From Lactobacillus psittaci DSM 15354 (GTDB lineage Bacteria > Bacillota > Bacilli > Lactobacillales > Lactobacillaceae): a DNA stretch of 64,000 nt. The notes under the pieces are model-generated. The model was not told the DNA's origin. It saw only the letters and a program-made list of their open reading frames with translations, and made no database searches. The first letter of the stretch is position 1, and each line of letters begins with the position of its first letter. The stretch lies in contig NZ_AUEI01000007.1 in assembly GCF_000425905.1 (NCBI RefSeq), positions 62,001 to 126,000 of the forward strand. The letters run 5' to 3'. Of this stretch, positions 6,758 through 18,828 are shown piece by piece. The translations under genes and the position numbers were made by a program.

Positions 6758-9439
6758 ATGATTAAAGTTAAGAAGACTGTTAAGAACGCAGATAATCTTA
6801 AGATGCTAATGGAAATTGCAACTGAAGATTTAGCTAAGACTTATCAACGTTTTGGTAGTGGAGAAACTGGCTTAAGTAATAAGGATGCAGCTATGTTGCG
6901 TGAAAAGTATGGCAGAAATGAAATTGCTAAAAGTGAACATAACACTAAGGCTCATTTCTTATTTGAAGCTTTTATGACTCCCTTTACTGCAGTTTTGCTT
7001 ATTTTAGCTACTTTATCGCTGTTTACTAACTATATTTTTGTTCCAGAAAGCGAAAAGGACTTAAGTACTGTGATAATTATGTTAGTCATGGTTTTAATTT
7101 CTGGATTAACTAGTTTTGTTCAAAATGTTAAAACTAATGATGCTGTTCAAAGTCTTTTGAAGATGGTTTCGGTTACTACTAATATTGTTCGTAATCAAAA
7201 ATCACAAGAATTACCAACTAGCGATGTAGTACCTGGAGATATCATTAATTTAGCAGCTGGTGATATGGTACCAGCTGATATGAAATTGATTAGGACCAAG
7301 GATTTGTTTTGCAGTGCTAGTTCACTGAATGGGGAATCAAATCCAGTAGAAAAAATTGCTGGTAAAAAGCCGGTAGTAACAGCTTTAAACGATTATTTAG
7401 ATTATCCTAATATTGTTTATGAAGGAACGACCGTGGTTTCTGGCTCCGCTACTGGGATTGTTTTTGCGACTGGCAACAAGACGGTCTTTGGTAAATTAGC
7501 GCGTAAAATTAGTCAAACTAAAATTAAAGAAACAGCCTTTGATGTGGGAATTAAAGAAATTTCCAAGTTATTAATTATCATGACTGCAATTATTGCTCCT
7601 TTAGTACTAATAATTAACGGCCTAACTAAAGGTAATTGGTTAGATGCTTTGATTTTCGCCATTGCCACAGCTGTTGGCTTAACACCAGAAATGTTACCTG
7701 TAATTGTGACCAGTAACTTAGTTAAAGGGTCAATTGAAATGTCTAAGCATGGAACCATTATGAAAAAGATGAATTCGATTCAAAATTTTGGTTCAGCTGA
7801 TATTTTATGTACTGATAAGACTGGGACTTTAACTCAAGATAAAGTTGTCTTAGAACGACATTATAATCTAAATTTGGTGGAAAAAGATATTGTCCTAGAA
7901 TATTCATACCTCAATAGTTTCTATCAAACTGGGATGAAGGATTTGATTGATAAAGCTGTGATAGATGCCGGTGAACAAGAACTTGATACAGCTAAAATTC
8001 AAGCAGATTACGAAAAAATCGATGAAATTCCCTTTGATTTCAAACGCCGAAAGATGAGTGTAGTTGTGCAAGATAAACATGGCGAACACTTATTAGTAAC
8101 TAAAGGCGCAGCAGAAGAAATGTTAGAATCAAGTAGCTTCGTTCAAATTAATGGTAAAGTTTTGCCATTAACTACTGAACGAAAAGAAAAAGTCTTGGCT
8201 GATATTGATGATATGAATCAAGATGGGTTGCGGGTATTGTTACTAGCATATAAGAAAAATCCAGCTCCTGTTGGTGAATTCAGTGTAAAGGATGAAAGTG
8301 AGTTAACAATTGTTGGTTACTTAGCCTTTCTAGATCCACCAAAAGAAACCGCTAAAGAAGCCTTAGCAAACTTAAAACGCGATGGTATTAGAGTAAAAAT
8401 CTTAACCGGTGATAATGCGGCTGTTACACGTGCTGTTGGTAAGCAAGTTGGTCTCGATGTAAGTAAGATTTATTCAGGTAGTGACTTAATCGGAAAAAGT
8501 GATACCGAATTACGTGAAATCGTAGATAGCTGTGATATTTTCGTTAAATTATCACCTGAATTAAAAACTAAGATTATTGAAGTTTTAAAAGCAGATGGGC
8601 ATACTGTTGCTTACATGGGGGACGGTATTAATGATGCACCAGCAATGAAAGCAGCTGATGTTTCAATTTCCGTTGATACTGCTGTCGATATTGCTAAGGA
8701 AAGCGCTGATATCATCTTGCTTCATAAAGATCTGAGAATTTTAGAAAATGGGGTTAGAATTGGTAGAAAAGTCTTTGGCAATACAATGAAATATATCAAG
8801 ATAACTCTCTCCTCTAATTTTGGTAATATCTTATCAATTTTAGTTGCATCAAGCTTTTTACCATTTTTACCAATGTTACCTTTACAATTATTGATTCTAG
8901 ATTTACTTTATGGAACCAGCTGTTTAGCAATTCCTTTCGATAGTATGGATGATGAATATCTTTCACAACCGCGAACTTGGTCAACTAAGAAATTGCCTAA
9001 GTTTATGTTTTATTTTGGCCCAACTTCATCTGTTTTTGATATTATTACTTTCGCTTTGCTTTATTTTGTAATTTGTCCTAGCGTTGCAGGTGGCAGCTTT
9101 ACTAGTTTGAATTTAACTGGCCAGGCAATTTTTATAGCAGTCTTCCATACTGGCTGGTTTATCGAATCACTTTGGACTCAAGAAATGGTAATTCATGCTC
9201 TAAGAGATAAGAAATTACCTTTAATTAAGCAACATGCTACAGCCCCAGTAATGCTTGCAACTTTTGGTGCAGCGGTAATAGGTAGTTACTTACCATATTC
9301 ACGTGTTGCTACAAGCTTAAAATTTGGCCCAATGCCAGGGACATTTATTGAAATAGTAGTTGGTTTGCTAGTACTCTATATTTTATTAACAACATTAGTT
9401 AAGAGACTTTATCTCAGAAAAGAAAAATTTTTGATTTAA
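6758..9439 (+). CDS. mgtA: Magnesium-translocating P-type ATPase
   Basis: This 893-residue P3B-type ATPase imports Mg2+ across the membrane. The catalytic aspartate is Asp353 in CTDKTGTLT, the hinge MGDGINDAPAMK is present, and about ten membrane segments are arranged as two pairs plus a C-terminal block. The actuator loop reads NGES (residues 191-194) where almost all P-type ATPases have TGES. The Glu needed for dephosphorylation is kept. The ATG start follows GGGAGGAG. Expression is controlled by the M-box directly upstream. A terminator follows, so it is transcribed alone. Confidence 0.95.
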   Translation: MIKVKKTVKNADNLKMLMEIATEDLAKTYQRFGSGETGLSNKDAAMLREKYGRNEIAKSEHNTKAHFLFEAFMTPFTAVLLILATLSLFTNYIFVPESEKDLSTVIIMLVMVLISGLTSFVQNVKTNDAVQSLLKMVSVTTNIVRNQKSQELPTSDVVPGDIINLAAGDMVPADMKLIRTKDLFCSASSLNGESNPVEKIAGKKPVVTALNDYLDYPNIVYEGTTVVSGSATGIVFATGNKTVFGKLARKISQTKIKETAFDVGIKEISKLLIIMTAIIAPLVLIINGLTKGNWLDALIFAIATAVGLTPEMLPVIVTSNLVKGSIEMSKHGTIMKKMNSIQNFGSADILCTDKTGTLTQDKVVLERHYNLNLVEKDIVLEYSYLNSFYQTGMKDLIDKAVIDAGEQELDTAKIQADYEKIDEIPFDFKRRKMSVVVQDKHGEHLLVTKGAAEEMLESSSFVQINGKVLPLTTERKEKVLADIDDMNQDGLRVLLLAYKKNPAPVGEFSVKDESELTIVGYLAFLDPPKETAKEALANLKRDGIRVKILTGDNAAVTRAVGKQVGLDVSKIYSGSDLIGKSDTELREIVDSCDIFVKLSPELKTKIIEVLKADGHTVAYMGDGINDAPAMKAADVSISVDTAVDIAKESADIILLHKDLRILENGVRIGRKVFGNTMKYIKITLSSNFGNILSILVASSFLPFLPMLPLQLLILDLLYGTSCLAIPFDSMDDEYLSQPRTWSTKKLPKFMFYFGPTSSVFDIITFALLYFVICPSVAGGSFTSLNLTGQAIFIAVFHTGWFIESLWTQEMVIHALRDKKLPLIKQHATAPVMLATFGAAVIGSYLPYSRVATSLKFGPMPGTFIEIVVGLLVLYILLTTLVKRLYLRKEKFLI

Positions 9440-9452
9440 TCTGTTACAATAT

Positions 9453-9485
9453 AAGGGATTCTCATTTTGGGAGCAATCCCTTTTT
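9453..9485 (+). terminator. Rho-independent terminator after mgtA
   Basis: AAGGGATT and AATCCCTT form the stem around a 14-base loop, followed by T residues. Confidence 0.8.
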
Positions 9486-9502
9486 GTATGGTGTATTATT
9501 GA

Positions 9503-11517
<2,015 letters not shown>

Positions 11518-11518
<1 letters not shown>

Positions 11519-12288
11519 TGGAGATTTTTGACGCACATACACATTTAAATGACACTCCTTTTAGAGGGAAAGAAGAAGTATATCTGCAAAGAGCTGCAGA
11601 TTTACATGTAACTAAGATGGCTTGTGTTGGACAAGATTTAGAATACAATAAACGTGCTCTTGATTTAGCTAAAAAATTTGATAACGTTTATGCCATTGTT
11701 GGTTATTGCCCAGATGTTGCCAAAGATTATTGCCAGGAATGGGAAGACTTGCTTGTTGAGCAATTAAAAGAGCCTAAGGTAGTTGCTCTAGGTGAAATAG
11801 GCCTTGACTACTACTGGGATGAATCTCCACGTGATTTACAAAAAGAAATCTTTAGACGGCAAATTGAAATTGCTCATGATTTAAAATTACCGGTTAATAT
11901 CCATACTAGGGATGCTTTTAAGGATTGCTATGAGATTTTAAAAACTAGTAATTTAGAATACGGCGCAGTTTTACATAGCTATAATGGTGGACCTAAGTGG
12001 ACGAAGAAGTTTTTGACATTAGATAATGTGACTTTTTCATTTTCAGGGGTTGCTTCATTTACCAAAGCTGTGGACGTTCATGCTAGTGTGAAACTAGTGC
12101 CACTTGATCGATTAGTAATAGAAACTGATGCGCCTTACTTGACTCCTAAGCCATATCGCGGAAAGCAAAATGAACCAGCCTATGTTTATTATGTTGCTAA
12201 AGCAATTAGTGAGTTAAAAGGTGTTAGCTTAGAAGAAGTAGCTGAAGCTACTTACAAGAATACGGTGACTGCTTATGGAATTAAATAA
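11518..12288 (+). CDS. tatD: TatD family hydrolase (putative 3'-5' DNase)
   Basis: This 256-residue TIM-barrel metallohydrolase has the DAHTHLND motif at the N-terminus, EIGLDYYW in the middle and the late ETDAPYL segment that carries metal ligands. TatD proteins are cytoplasmic metal-dependent nucleases acting in DNA repair or turnover. The gene is coupled to metS through a TAATG overlap and overlaps rnmV by 14 bases. Confidence 0.93.
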
Positions 12289-12838
12289 TAAGAACTTTGA
12301 TGCCGTTGTAGTAGTTGAAGGTAAAGATGATACCGCACATTTGAAGCAGTTTTTTCCAGGAATTGAGACGATTGAAACAAATGGTTCAGCAGTCAGTACT
12401 GAAACTTTGGCTTTAATCAAAAAAGTTGCCCAAAAACGGGACATCATTGTGTTTACCGATCCTGATTTTAACGGAGAACGGATTCGGAAGATTGTGACTC
12501 AAGCTGTGCCAACAGCTAAGCAAGCTTTTGTAACTAGAAAAGAAGCAGAACCTGAGTTTAGTGGCAGTTTAGGTGTTGAACATGCAACACGAGCAGCGCT
12601 TGAACGGGCATTGGCTGATTTACATGAAACAACTAAAAGCAGTGATTTAACTTTTGAACAATATCGTAAGCTGGGGTTAGCTACTAGTTCAAGTTCACGC
12701 AAATTACGTGAAGACGTTGGAGTTAAGCTGGGTATCGGTTATGCAAATGGTAAGCAATTTTACAAGCGATTGGTTATGTTTGGAATTAATTTTAATGAGT
12801 TGCGGCAAACAGTAAGTGAGGTTGAAAATGGCAAATAA
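12275..12838 (+). CDS. rnmV: Ribonuclease M5 (5S rRNA maturation)
   Basis: The product cleaves the 5S rRNA precursor on ribosomes. The N-terminal Toprim domain is clear: VVVVEGKDD with the catalytic Glu, and [12 protein letters not shown] with the DxD-type acidic motif. At 187 residues it is full length. The start lies within the end of tatD, and the 3' end overlaps ksgA, an arrangement conserved in Firmicutes. Confidence 0.95.
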   Translation: MELNNKNFDAVVVVEGKDDTAHLKQFFPGIETIETNGSAVSTETLALIKKVAQKRDIIVFTDPDFNGERIRKIVTQAVPTAKQAFVTRKEAEPEFSGSLGVEHATRAALERALADLHETTKSSDLTFEQYRKLGLATSSSSRKLREDVGVKLGIGYANGKQFYKRLVMFGINFNELRQTVSEVENGK

Positions 12839-13706
12839 TTTACCAATTTGTGACCCAATTAGAACCAAGGCGATAATGAATCGTTATTTGGGTTTCGCTA
12901 AGAAAAATTTGGGACAAAATTTTCTAATTAGCTTAAGTAAAATTAATGATATTTTAGATGCGGCAGACATTAAAGCTGATGATCAAGTTTTAGAAATTGG
13001 CCCAGGAATTGGATCGTTAACTGAACAAATGCTTTTACGTGGTGCAAAAGTTTTAGCTTACGAAATTGACCAAGATTTGCCAGAAATTTTGCATAATGAA
13101 TTGCCTCAAAAAATAGGTGACAAGCATTTAGATGATGTATTTAAATTAGTCATGAAAGATGTTTTGAAAGCAGATTTCGCAACTGATATTGGTGATTTTT
13201 TTAATTTGACTAAGCCTGTTAAAGTGGTTGCGAACTTGCCATATTACATTACGACACCTATTATTTTTGCTTTGGCTAAAAGTGATTTAGATTTTGAAAG
13301 TTTAACTTTAATGATGCAAAAAGAAGTGGCTGATCGGTTAGCAGCAAATAGTGGAAATAAAGATTATGGCCCATTAACTATCTTTGTTCAAACTAAGTTT
13401 AGCGTTAAGTTAGCGGTCCAAGTTGATCGAACTAACTTTAATCCTAGTCCTAAGGTAGATAGTAGTGTAGTAGTCTTAAAGCCTTTAGTTGAAAAGTTTA
13501 ATTTAGGTGATGAGAAACATTTTGAACATGTAATCAAAATGTGTTTCTCACAAAGACGTAAAACTTTGAACAATAACTTAAAACCGCTAGTGAAAGATAA
13601 ACAAGAGCGTTCAGATTTAATTGCTAGCCTTGATTTACCTGATAAAGTGCGACCAGAACAAGTAACGATTGAACAGTTTATTACTTTAGCTAATAAGCTG
13701 AAGTAA
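12828..13706 (+). CDS. ksgA: 16S rRNA dimethyladenosine transferase
   Basis: KsgA (RsmA) dimethylates the two adjacent adenines in the 3'-terminal hairpin of 16S rRNA during 30S maturation; its loss gives kasugamycin resistance in known species. Diagnostic motifs are KNLGQNFL, the SAM-binding [12 protein letters not shown] and the catalytic NLPYYITTP. The ATG at 12828 was chosen over GTG at 12816 since GAGG sits eight bases upstream of it. That start overlaps the last 11 bases of rnmV. Length is 292 residues. Confidence 0.95.
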   Translation: MANNLPICDPIRTKAIMNRYLGFAKKNLGQNFLISLSKINDILDAADIKADDQVLEIGPGIGSLTEQMLLRGAKVLAYEIDQDLPEILHNELPQKIGDKHLDDVFKLVMKDVLKADFATDIGDFFNLTKPVKVVANLPYYITTPIIFALAKSDLDFESLTLMMQKEVADRLAANSGNKDYGPLTIFVQTKFSVKLAVQVDRTNFNPSPKVDSSVVVLKPLVEKFNLGDEKHFEHVIKMCFSQRRKTLNNNLKPLVKDKQERSDLIASLDLPDKVRPEQVTIEQFITLANKLK

Positions 13707-13715
13707 GGGAGATTG

Positions 13716-13744
13716 TTGTAAAAATCACAAATTTGTGCTACTAT
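13716..13744 (+). promoter_or_regulatory. Promoter of veg
   Basis: TTGTAA (13716-13721) and TACTAT (13739-13744) lie 17 bases apart with an extended TGC before the -10. The veg start codon follows 22 bases later. Confidence 0.75.
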
Positions 13745-13766
13745 GTTTCACATAGGAGTGTGTTTT

Positions 13767-14000
13767 ATGCCAATCTCAATTCTATCAATCAAAAAGGAAT
13801 TAGACTCACATCTAGGTGATTCTATTACAGTTGTTGCCCAAGCTGGTAGAAAGAAAGTTACCAAGCGTAAGGGCATTTTGAAAAGTACTTTTCCCGCTGT
13901 CTTCGTAGTTGACTTAGATCAACGGCAAAATAATTTTGAACGTGTTTCATATAGTTACACTGATTTATTAACCAAAAATATTGAATTACGTTTTGAATAG
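13767..14000 (+). CDS. veg: Veg family protein
   Basis: This is a 77-residue protein of the Veg/DUF1021 family: MPISILSIKKEL, a basic RKKVTKRKG stretch, and FVVDLDQRQNNFERVSYSYTD-like core split across residues 45-70. In Bacillus subtilis Veg affects biofilm gene expression; the molecular role in lactobacilli is not established. The ATG at 13767 follows AGGAGTG, and the position between ksgA and purR is conserved. It has its own strong promoter and terminator. Confidence 0.92.
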   Translation: MPISILSIKKELDSHLGDSITVVAQAGRKKVTKRKGILKSTFPAVFVVDLDQRQNNFERVSYSYTDLLTKNIELRFE

Positions 14001-14029
14001 AGTATAATTTAAAAAGTTGTTTACGAACA

Positions 14030-14064
14030 ATCACTAGTGTTTTTTGAAAATACTAGTGATTTTT
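14030..14064 (+). terminator. Rho-independent terminator after veg
   Basis: ATCACTAGT (14030-14038) and ACTAGTGAT (14052-14060) pair perfectly and are followed by TTTTC. Confidence 0.88.
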
Positions 14065-14123
14065 CTTTGCGTTTACTGTATATTAATACTTAGTTAAATT
14101 GCAAACATTAAGGAGGATAATCG

Positions 14124-14951
14124 ATGAAACGTTCAGAAAGACTTGTAGATATGACCAAATATCTTTTGGAACGTCCACATACTTTAATTTCATTACCTTT
14201 TTTTGCTGAACGCTATGGCTCAGCTAAGTCATCTATTTCTGAAGACTTGGCAATCTTAAAGCACACTCTAGCAGCAAATGAAGATGGAATTTTAGAAACA
14301 GTTGCTGGTGCTGCAGGTGGCGTTAGATACATTCCATTTTTAGGTAAAGCACATTCAAAAGAATATTTAGCAGACTTAGCTAATAGAATTGAAGATACTG
14401 AGAGAATTTTGCCAGGTGGATTTGTTTACCTATCTGATATTTTAGGTTCACCAAAAGATATGCTTAGAATTGGACAAATGGTAGCAACACACTTTGCATA
14501 TAAAGACATTACTGCTGTTATGACTATTGAAACAAAAGGAATTCCACTAGCTGAAGCAGTTTCTCGCTTTTTGAACGTTCCATTTGTAACTGCTAGAAAA
14601 AAGGGAAAGGTAACAGAAGGATCAACTGTTAGTGTAAACTATCTGTCATCATCTTCTTCACGAGTAGCTAAAATGGAATTACCAACTAAGAGCTTAGCTA
14701 AAAATTCTAACGTTCTGATTATTGATGACTTTATGAAAGGTGGAGGCACTTTAACTGGGATGGAAGGCCTAGTTCGTGAATTCGATTCAAAAGTTGGCGG
14801 AATTTGTGTTTTATGTGAAACAAGTCATGCTGATAAGATGGTAGATGATTACATTTCACTTATCAAAATTGATGAAATCGATACTGAAAAGAGTGTTATT
14901 AAAACAAGTATTGGTAATTTCCTAGATAAGACTGATTTTAATCGCTTTTAA
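14124..14951 (+). CDS. purR: Pur operon repressor
   Basis: The 275-residue protein has the two-domain layout of PurR from Gram-positive bacteria. An N-terminal winged helix (about 1-75, MKRSERLVDMTKYLLE) is followed by a type I phosphoribosyltransferase fold with the PRPP motif VLIIDDFMKGGGT near residue 200. PurR binds PurBoxes, and PRPP releases or modulates it. The gene has a strong AAGGAGG site. Its location between veg and glmU is conserved. Prs, which makes PRPP, is encoded 3 kb downstream. Confidence 0.95.
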   Translation: MKRSERLVDMTKYLLERPHTLISLPFFAERYGSAKSSISEDLAILKHTLAANEDGILETVAGAAGGVRYIPFLGKAHSKEYLADLANRIEDTERILPGGFVYLSDILGSPKDMLRIGQMVATHFAYKDITAVMTIETKGIPLAEAVSRFLNVPFVTARKKGKVTEGSTVSVNYLSSSSSRVAKMELPTKSLAKNSNVLIIDDFMKGGGTLTGMEGLVREFDSKVGGICVLCETSHADKMVDDYISLIKIDEIDTEKSVIKTSIGNFLDKTDFNRF

Positions 14952-14953
14952 AA

Positions 14954-14962
14954 TGGTATACT
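14954..14962 (+). promoter_or_regulatory. Extended -10 promoter of glmU
   Basis: TGGTATACT (TGn plus TATACT) lies just after the purR stop and 35 bases before the glmU start. No good -35 is seen, as is usual for extended -10 promoters. Confidence 0.5.
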
Positions 14963-14997
14963 AGGACCTAGCAATAATTGCGAAAGGGATTAGAATT

Positions 14998-16383
14998 ATG
15001 AAAAAATTTGTCGTAGTTTTAGCTGCTGGTAAAGGTACCAGAATGAAATCTAAGCTTTACAAGGTTTTACACAAAGTCTGTGGTAAAGCAATGGTTGAAC
15101 ATGTGGTAGATAACGCTAAGGGAATGAATCCTGAAAAAATCGTTACTATTGTAGGTACTGGTGCAGAAGATGTTAAACATTTACTGGAAGGAAAGAGTGA
15201 ATTTGCCTTCCAAGAAAAACAACTAGGCACTGGTCATGCTGTGTTGACTGCTGCTCCAATTTTAGAGCAAGAAACAGGTTCAACAATGGTAGTAACAGGA
15301 GATACTCCACTTTTCACTACTGAAACTTTTGAAAATTTATTTAAATACCATCAAGAAAAAGAAAATGCAGCAACTGTTTTAACTGCTGAAGCACCTAACC
15401 CATTTGGATATGGTCGAATTATTCGTGATGAACAAGGCAACGTTTTACGAATTGTCGAACAAAAAGATGGTAAGCCAGAAGAACTAAAAGTTAAAGAAAT
15501 CAATACTGGAGTATTTTGTTTTGACAATAAGAAGCTATTTGAAGCTTTAAAGAAAGTAACCAACCACAATGCTCAAGGTGAATATTACTTAACTGATGTT
15601 TTGGAAATTTTGCGTAATAGTGGTGAAAGAGTTGGTGCTTACAAGATGCCAGACTTTAGTCAAAGCTTGGGGGTAAATGACCGTATTGCCTTGGCTAAGG
15701 CAACTAAAATTATGCAAAGAAGAATTAATGAAGAACACATGCGTAACGGTGTAACCTTTATTGATCCAGATACTGCCTACATTGATAGTGATGTAAAGAT
15801 TGGCAATGACACTGTAATTGAAGGTAATGTGGTAATTAAGGGTAAGACTGTTATTGGCAATGAATGTGTAATTACCAGTGGTTCAAGAATTGTTGACTCT
15901 AAGATTGGTAATAATGTAACTGTCACCTCTTCAACAATTCAAGAATCAGTTATGCATGATAATACAGACATCGGACCTAATTCACATCTTCGTCCAAATG
16001 CAGAGATTATGTCTGGAGCTCATATTGGTAACTTCGTTGAAATTAAGAAAGCCCAAATTGGAGAAAATACTAAGGTTGGCCATTTAACTTATATTGGAGA
16101 TGCAACTTTAGGTAAAGATATTAATGTGGGTTGCGGAGTTATTTTCTCTAACTATGATGGAGTTAAGAAGTTCCATTCTAATGTTGGTGACCATGCTTTC
16201 ATCGGTGCTGGATCAACTATTATTAATCCTATCAATGTGGCAGATCATTCATTTATTGCTGCAGATTCAACCATTACTAAAGATGTAAATCGCTATGAGA
16301 TGGCTATTGCCAGAGGCCGTCAAGTTAACAAAGAAGATTATTGGCACAAACTACCTTTATCAAAAGATAAAGACTGGGAATAA
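14998..16383 (+). CDS. glmU: Bifunctional GlcN-1-P acetyltransferase / UDP-GlcNAc pyrophosphorylase
   Basis: GlmU makes UDP-GlcNAc for peptidoglycan and teichoic acid synthesis. The N-terminal uridylyltransferase domain has [19 protein letters not shown]. From about residue 250 the sequence becomes a left-handed beta-helix with repeated hexapeptides (IGN-type) that carries the acetyltransferase site. It is 461 residues long and complete. The stop lies 13 bases before the next start, with AAAAGGAG between, so the downstream CitMHS transporter may be cotranscribed. Confidence 0.96.
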   Translation: MKKFVVVLAAGKGTRMKSKLYKVLHKVCGKAMVEHVVDNAKGMNPEKIVTIVGTGAEDVKHLLEGKSEFAFQEKQLGTGHAVLTAAPILEQETGSTMVVTGDTPLFTTETFENLFKYHQEKENAATVLTAEAPNPFGYGRIIRDEQGNVLRIVEQKDGKPEELKVKEINTGVFCFDNKKLFEALKKVTNHNAQGEYYLTDVLEILRNSGERVGAYKMPDFSQSLGVNDRIALAKATKIMQRRINEEHMRNGVTFIDPDTAYIDSDVKIGNDTVIEGNVVIKGKTVIGNECVITSGSRIVDSKIGNNVTVTSSTIQESVMHDNTDIGPNSHLRPNAEIMSGAHIGNFVEIKKAQIGENTKVGHLTYIGDATLGKDINVGCGVIFSNYDGVKKFHSNVGDHAFIGAGSTIINPINVADHSFIAADSTITKDVNRYEMAIARGRQVNKEDYWHKLPLSKDKDWE

Positions 16384-16396
16384 AAGGAGAACAAAT

Positions 16397-17734
16397 ATGA
16401 ACACCACATTGTTGGCGTTTCTTGGTTTAGCCATGATTGTCACTTTCATGGCTTTAATCATGGCTAAGAAATTAAGCGCTTTCACTAGTTTAGTGATTGT
16501 ACCTATTTTATTTGGCGTGTTAGCGGGGTATGGCTTTTTTGATACCTTAACCTATGCAATGGCAGGTATTAAGTCAGTCGCTTCAACCTTTGCGATGATG
16601 ACCTTTGCTATCTTGTACTTCGGAATTATGCTGTTAACAGGGCTATTTGATCCCATGGTTGATAAAGTTGTTAAATGGGTAAAAGGCGATCCTTTAAAGG
16701 TTTTAGTCGGAACCGCAATCTTATCAGCGTTTGTTTCACTAGATGGTGATGGGACGACTACTGTTATGATCGTATGTACTGCGATGATTCCAATTTTTGA
16801 TCGTCTAAAAATCAAAAAGATCTATCTTGCAACCTTAATTATCTTAACCAATGGTGTGATGAATTTGATACCTTGGGGTGGTCCAACTGCTCGAGTAATG
16901 ACTGTGATGCATTTAGATGCAAGTCAAATTTTGCCACCACTTTTACCAGGGATGATCCTTTCAATTATTTATACTCTTGGTGTAGCTTATTATTTAGGTA
17001 AAAAAGAACGTAAGCGTCTAGGTGTTCAAGAAAATGTTGAACATGTTGCAGAGCACTATGAATCAGAAGAAGAGGAAGAAAATCTAAAACGCCCTAACTT
17101 AATTTGGTTCAACTTGATTTTGACGATTGCTTTAGTTGGAGCATTAGTTTTAGGTAAAGCTGATAGCGCAATTTTATTTGGCTTTGGTGTAGCAATTGCC
17201 TTGGCATTTAACTATCCAAAAGGTAAAGTTCAAAGACATGTAATTAGTCTTTTAGCTCCGGAAATGATTAGTGTGGTTATTATGGTCTTGGGTGCTGGCG
17301 TTTTAATGGGTGTCTTAAATGGGCCTGCAAATGCAAAAGGTGAATATGTTTCCGGAATGTCACATGCGATTGCAGTTGTATTGACTCAAATGATACCTAC
17401 TTCACTTGGAAAATATTTTGCAATTATCATTGCTATTATATCAGCACCAGGTACGTACCTTTTAAATAATGATGCCTTTTACTATGGAGTTTTACCACCA
17501 CTAGCTGCTACTGCTAAAGCTTATGGCTTTAATAACTTACAAATTGGATTTGCAGCTTTGATGGGACAAGCCTTCCACTTCCTTAGTCCGTTAGTACCAT
17601 TTATTTATTTACTGATGGATAAAACTAAAATTACTTTAGGTGAATATCAAAGTTGCATTTTCCGTTGGTGTATTGGAATTTTTCTTTGTTTTATGCTAAT
17701 TGGACTTATTTTAGGATATTTACCAATTCTTTAA
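16397..17734 (+). CDS. CitMHS family transporter (citrate or related carboxylate)
   Basis: This 445-residue polytopic membrane protein belongs to the citrate-Mg2+:H+/citrate-Ca2+:H+ symporter family. It has the LDGDGTTTVM motif near residue 115, a central charged cytoplasmic loop (HYESEEEEENLKRP) and a second half with NNDAFYYGVLPP. The ATG at 16397 follows AAAAGGAGA. The upstream in-frame ATG at 16295 lies inside glmU and is rejected. Substrate is predicted only by family. It follows glmU closely and ends in a terminator. Confidence 0.88.
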   Translation: MNTTLLAFLGLAMIVTFMALIMAKKLSAFTSLVIVPILFGVLAGYGFFDTLTYAMAGIKSVASTFAMMTFAILYFGIMLLTGLFDPMVDKVVKWVKGDPLKVLVGTAILSAFVSLDGDGTTTVMIVCTAMIPIFDRLKIKKIYLATLIILTNGVMNLIPWGGPTARVMTVMHLDASQILPPLLPGMILSIIYTLGVAYYLGKKERKRLGVQENVEHVAEHYESEEEEENLKRPNLIWFNLILTIALVGALVLGKADSAILFGFGVAIALAFNYPKGKVQRHVISLLAPEMISVVIMVLGAGVLMGVLNGPANAKGEYVSGMSHAIAVVLTQMIPTSLGKYFAIIIAIISAPGTYLLNNDAFYYGVLPPLAATAKAYGFNNLQIGFAALMGQAFHFLSPLVPFIYLLMDKTKITLGEYQSCIFRWCIGIFLCFMLIGLILGYLPIL

Positions 17735-17740
17735 TAAAAA

Positions 17741-17770
17741 AAGCAAGCTTTTCTTTAAGCTTGCTTTTTT
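17741..17770 (+). terminator. Rho-independent terminator after the CitMHS gene
   Basis: AAGCAAGCTT and AAGCTTGCTT pair over ten bases around TTCTTT and run into a T tract. Confidence 0.9.
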
Positions 17771-17773
17771 CTT

Positions 17774-17782
17774 TGCTAAAAT
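17774..17782 (+). promoter_or_regulatory. Extended -10 promoter of prs
   Basis: TGCTAAAAT, an extended -10 element, lies 34 bases upstream of the prs start codon and just after the terminator. Confidence 0.45.
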
Positions 17783-17816
17783 AAAGATGTGATAGTAGTT
17801 TTTATGGAGGATAACC

Positions 17817-18791
17817 ATGTCTTACAAAGACGATATTAAACTTTTTTCGCTCAATTCAAATAATCCATTAGCTGAAAAAATTGCTGATAGAATTGGGGTA
17901 CCACTTGCTAAGTCAAGTGTGCAACGTTTCAGTGATGGGGAAATTCAAATTAATATTGATGAATCAGTTCGTGGTAAAGATGTTTACTTAATTCAATCAA
18001 CCAGTGCTCCTGTCAATGATAACTTGATGGAACTATTGATTATGATTGATGCTGTTAAGCGTGCAAGTGCTCGTGCAATCAACATTGTTTTGCCATATTA
18101 TGGCTATGCACGGCAAGATCGTAAAACACGTGCTCGTGAACCAATTACTGCTAAATTAGTTGCTAATATGCTTGAAACTGCAGGTGCAACTAGAGTCTTA
18201 TCACTTGACTTACACGCCCCACAAATTCAAGGATTCTTTGATATTCCAGTTGATAATTTGATGGGTGCGCCATTATTAGCTGATTACTTCTTAACTAACC
18301 ATCTTGATAAGGATGCAGTTGTTGTTTCACCAGATCATGGTGGCGTTACTCGTGCTAGAAAGTTAGCAGAATTTTTAAAGGCCCCAATTGCCATTGTGGA
18401 TAAACGTCGTCCTAAGGCCAATGTCGCTGAGGTTATGAACATTATCGGTGATGTTAAAGGAAAACGCGCAATTATTATTGATGATATGATTGATACTGCT
18501 GGTACTATTACTTTAGCAGCTCAAGCTTTAATTGATGCAGGTGCTACGGAAGTATATGCTAGTGCTACTCATGCTGTTCTTTCAGGTCCTGCGATTGAAC
18601 GTCTTAACAATTCTAAGATTAAGAGTTTAGTTTTAACTGATTCAATTAATCAACCTGAAGAAAAGAAAATTGATAAGTTGCAATTAGTTTCAGTAGGTCC
18701 GCTTATGGGGGATGCAATTAAGTTAATTGAACAACATCAACCAATTAGCCCATTATTTAATACTCGTTACCGTAAAGAAACTCATGAATAA
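17817..18791 (+). CDS. prs: Ribose-phosphate pyrophosphokinase
   Basis: Prs makes PRPP from ribose 5-phosphate and ATP for purine, pyrimidine, NAD, His and Trp pathways. Characteristic segments are the flexible loop [10 protein letters not shown], the [10 protein letters not shown] region, [11 protein letters not shown] and the PRPP-binding [12 protein letters not shown]. At 324 residues the protein is full length. The ATG follows TGGAGG. It is monocistronic with a bidirectional terminator downstream. Confidence 0.96.
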   Translation: MSYKDDIKLFSLNSNNPLAEKIADRIGVPLAKSSVQRFSDGEIQINIDESVRGKDVYLIQSTSAPVNDNLMELLIMIDAVKRASARAINIVLPYYGYARQDRKTRAREPITAKLVANMLETAGATRVLSLDLHAPQIQGFFDIPVDNLMGAPLLADYFLTNHLDKDAVVVSPDHGGVTRARKLAEFLKAPIAIVDKRRPKANVAEVMNIIGDVKGKRAIIIDDMIDTAGTITLAAQALIDAGATEVYASATHAVLSGPAIERLNNSKIKSLVLTDSINQPEEKKIDKLQLVSVGPLMGDAIKLIEQHQPISPLFNTRYRKETHE

Positions 18792-18794
18792 AAT

Positions 18795-18828
18795 AAAAAT
18801 GCTAGGAAAATATTTCCTAGCATTTTTT
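18795..18828. terminator. Bidirectional terminator between prs and the HD hydrolase gene
   Basis: AAAAATGCTAGGAAA and TTTCCTAGCATTTTT form a perfect 15-base stem with an ATA loop. It serves the convergent genes and overlaps the stop codon of the minus-strand gene. Confidence 0.93.

Noticed and set aside
14014-14035. PurBox-like TTTACGAACAAT upstream of purR
   Set aside because: It has one mismatch in the CCGAAC core, stands alone and lies upstream of the veg terminator, so a PurR operator is not supported.
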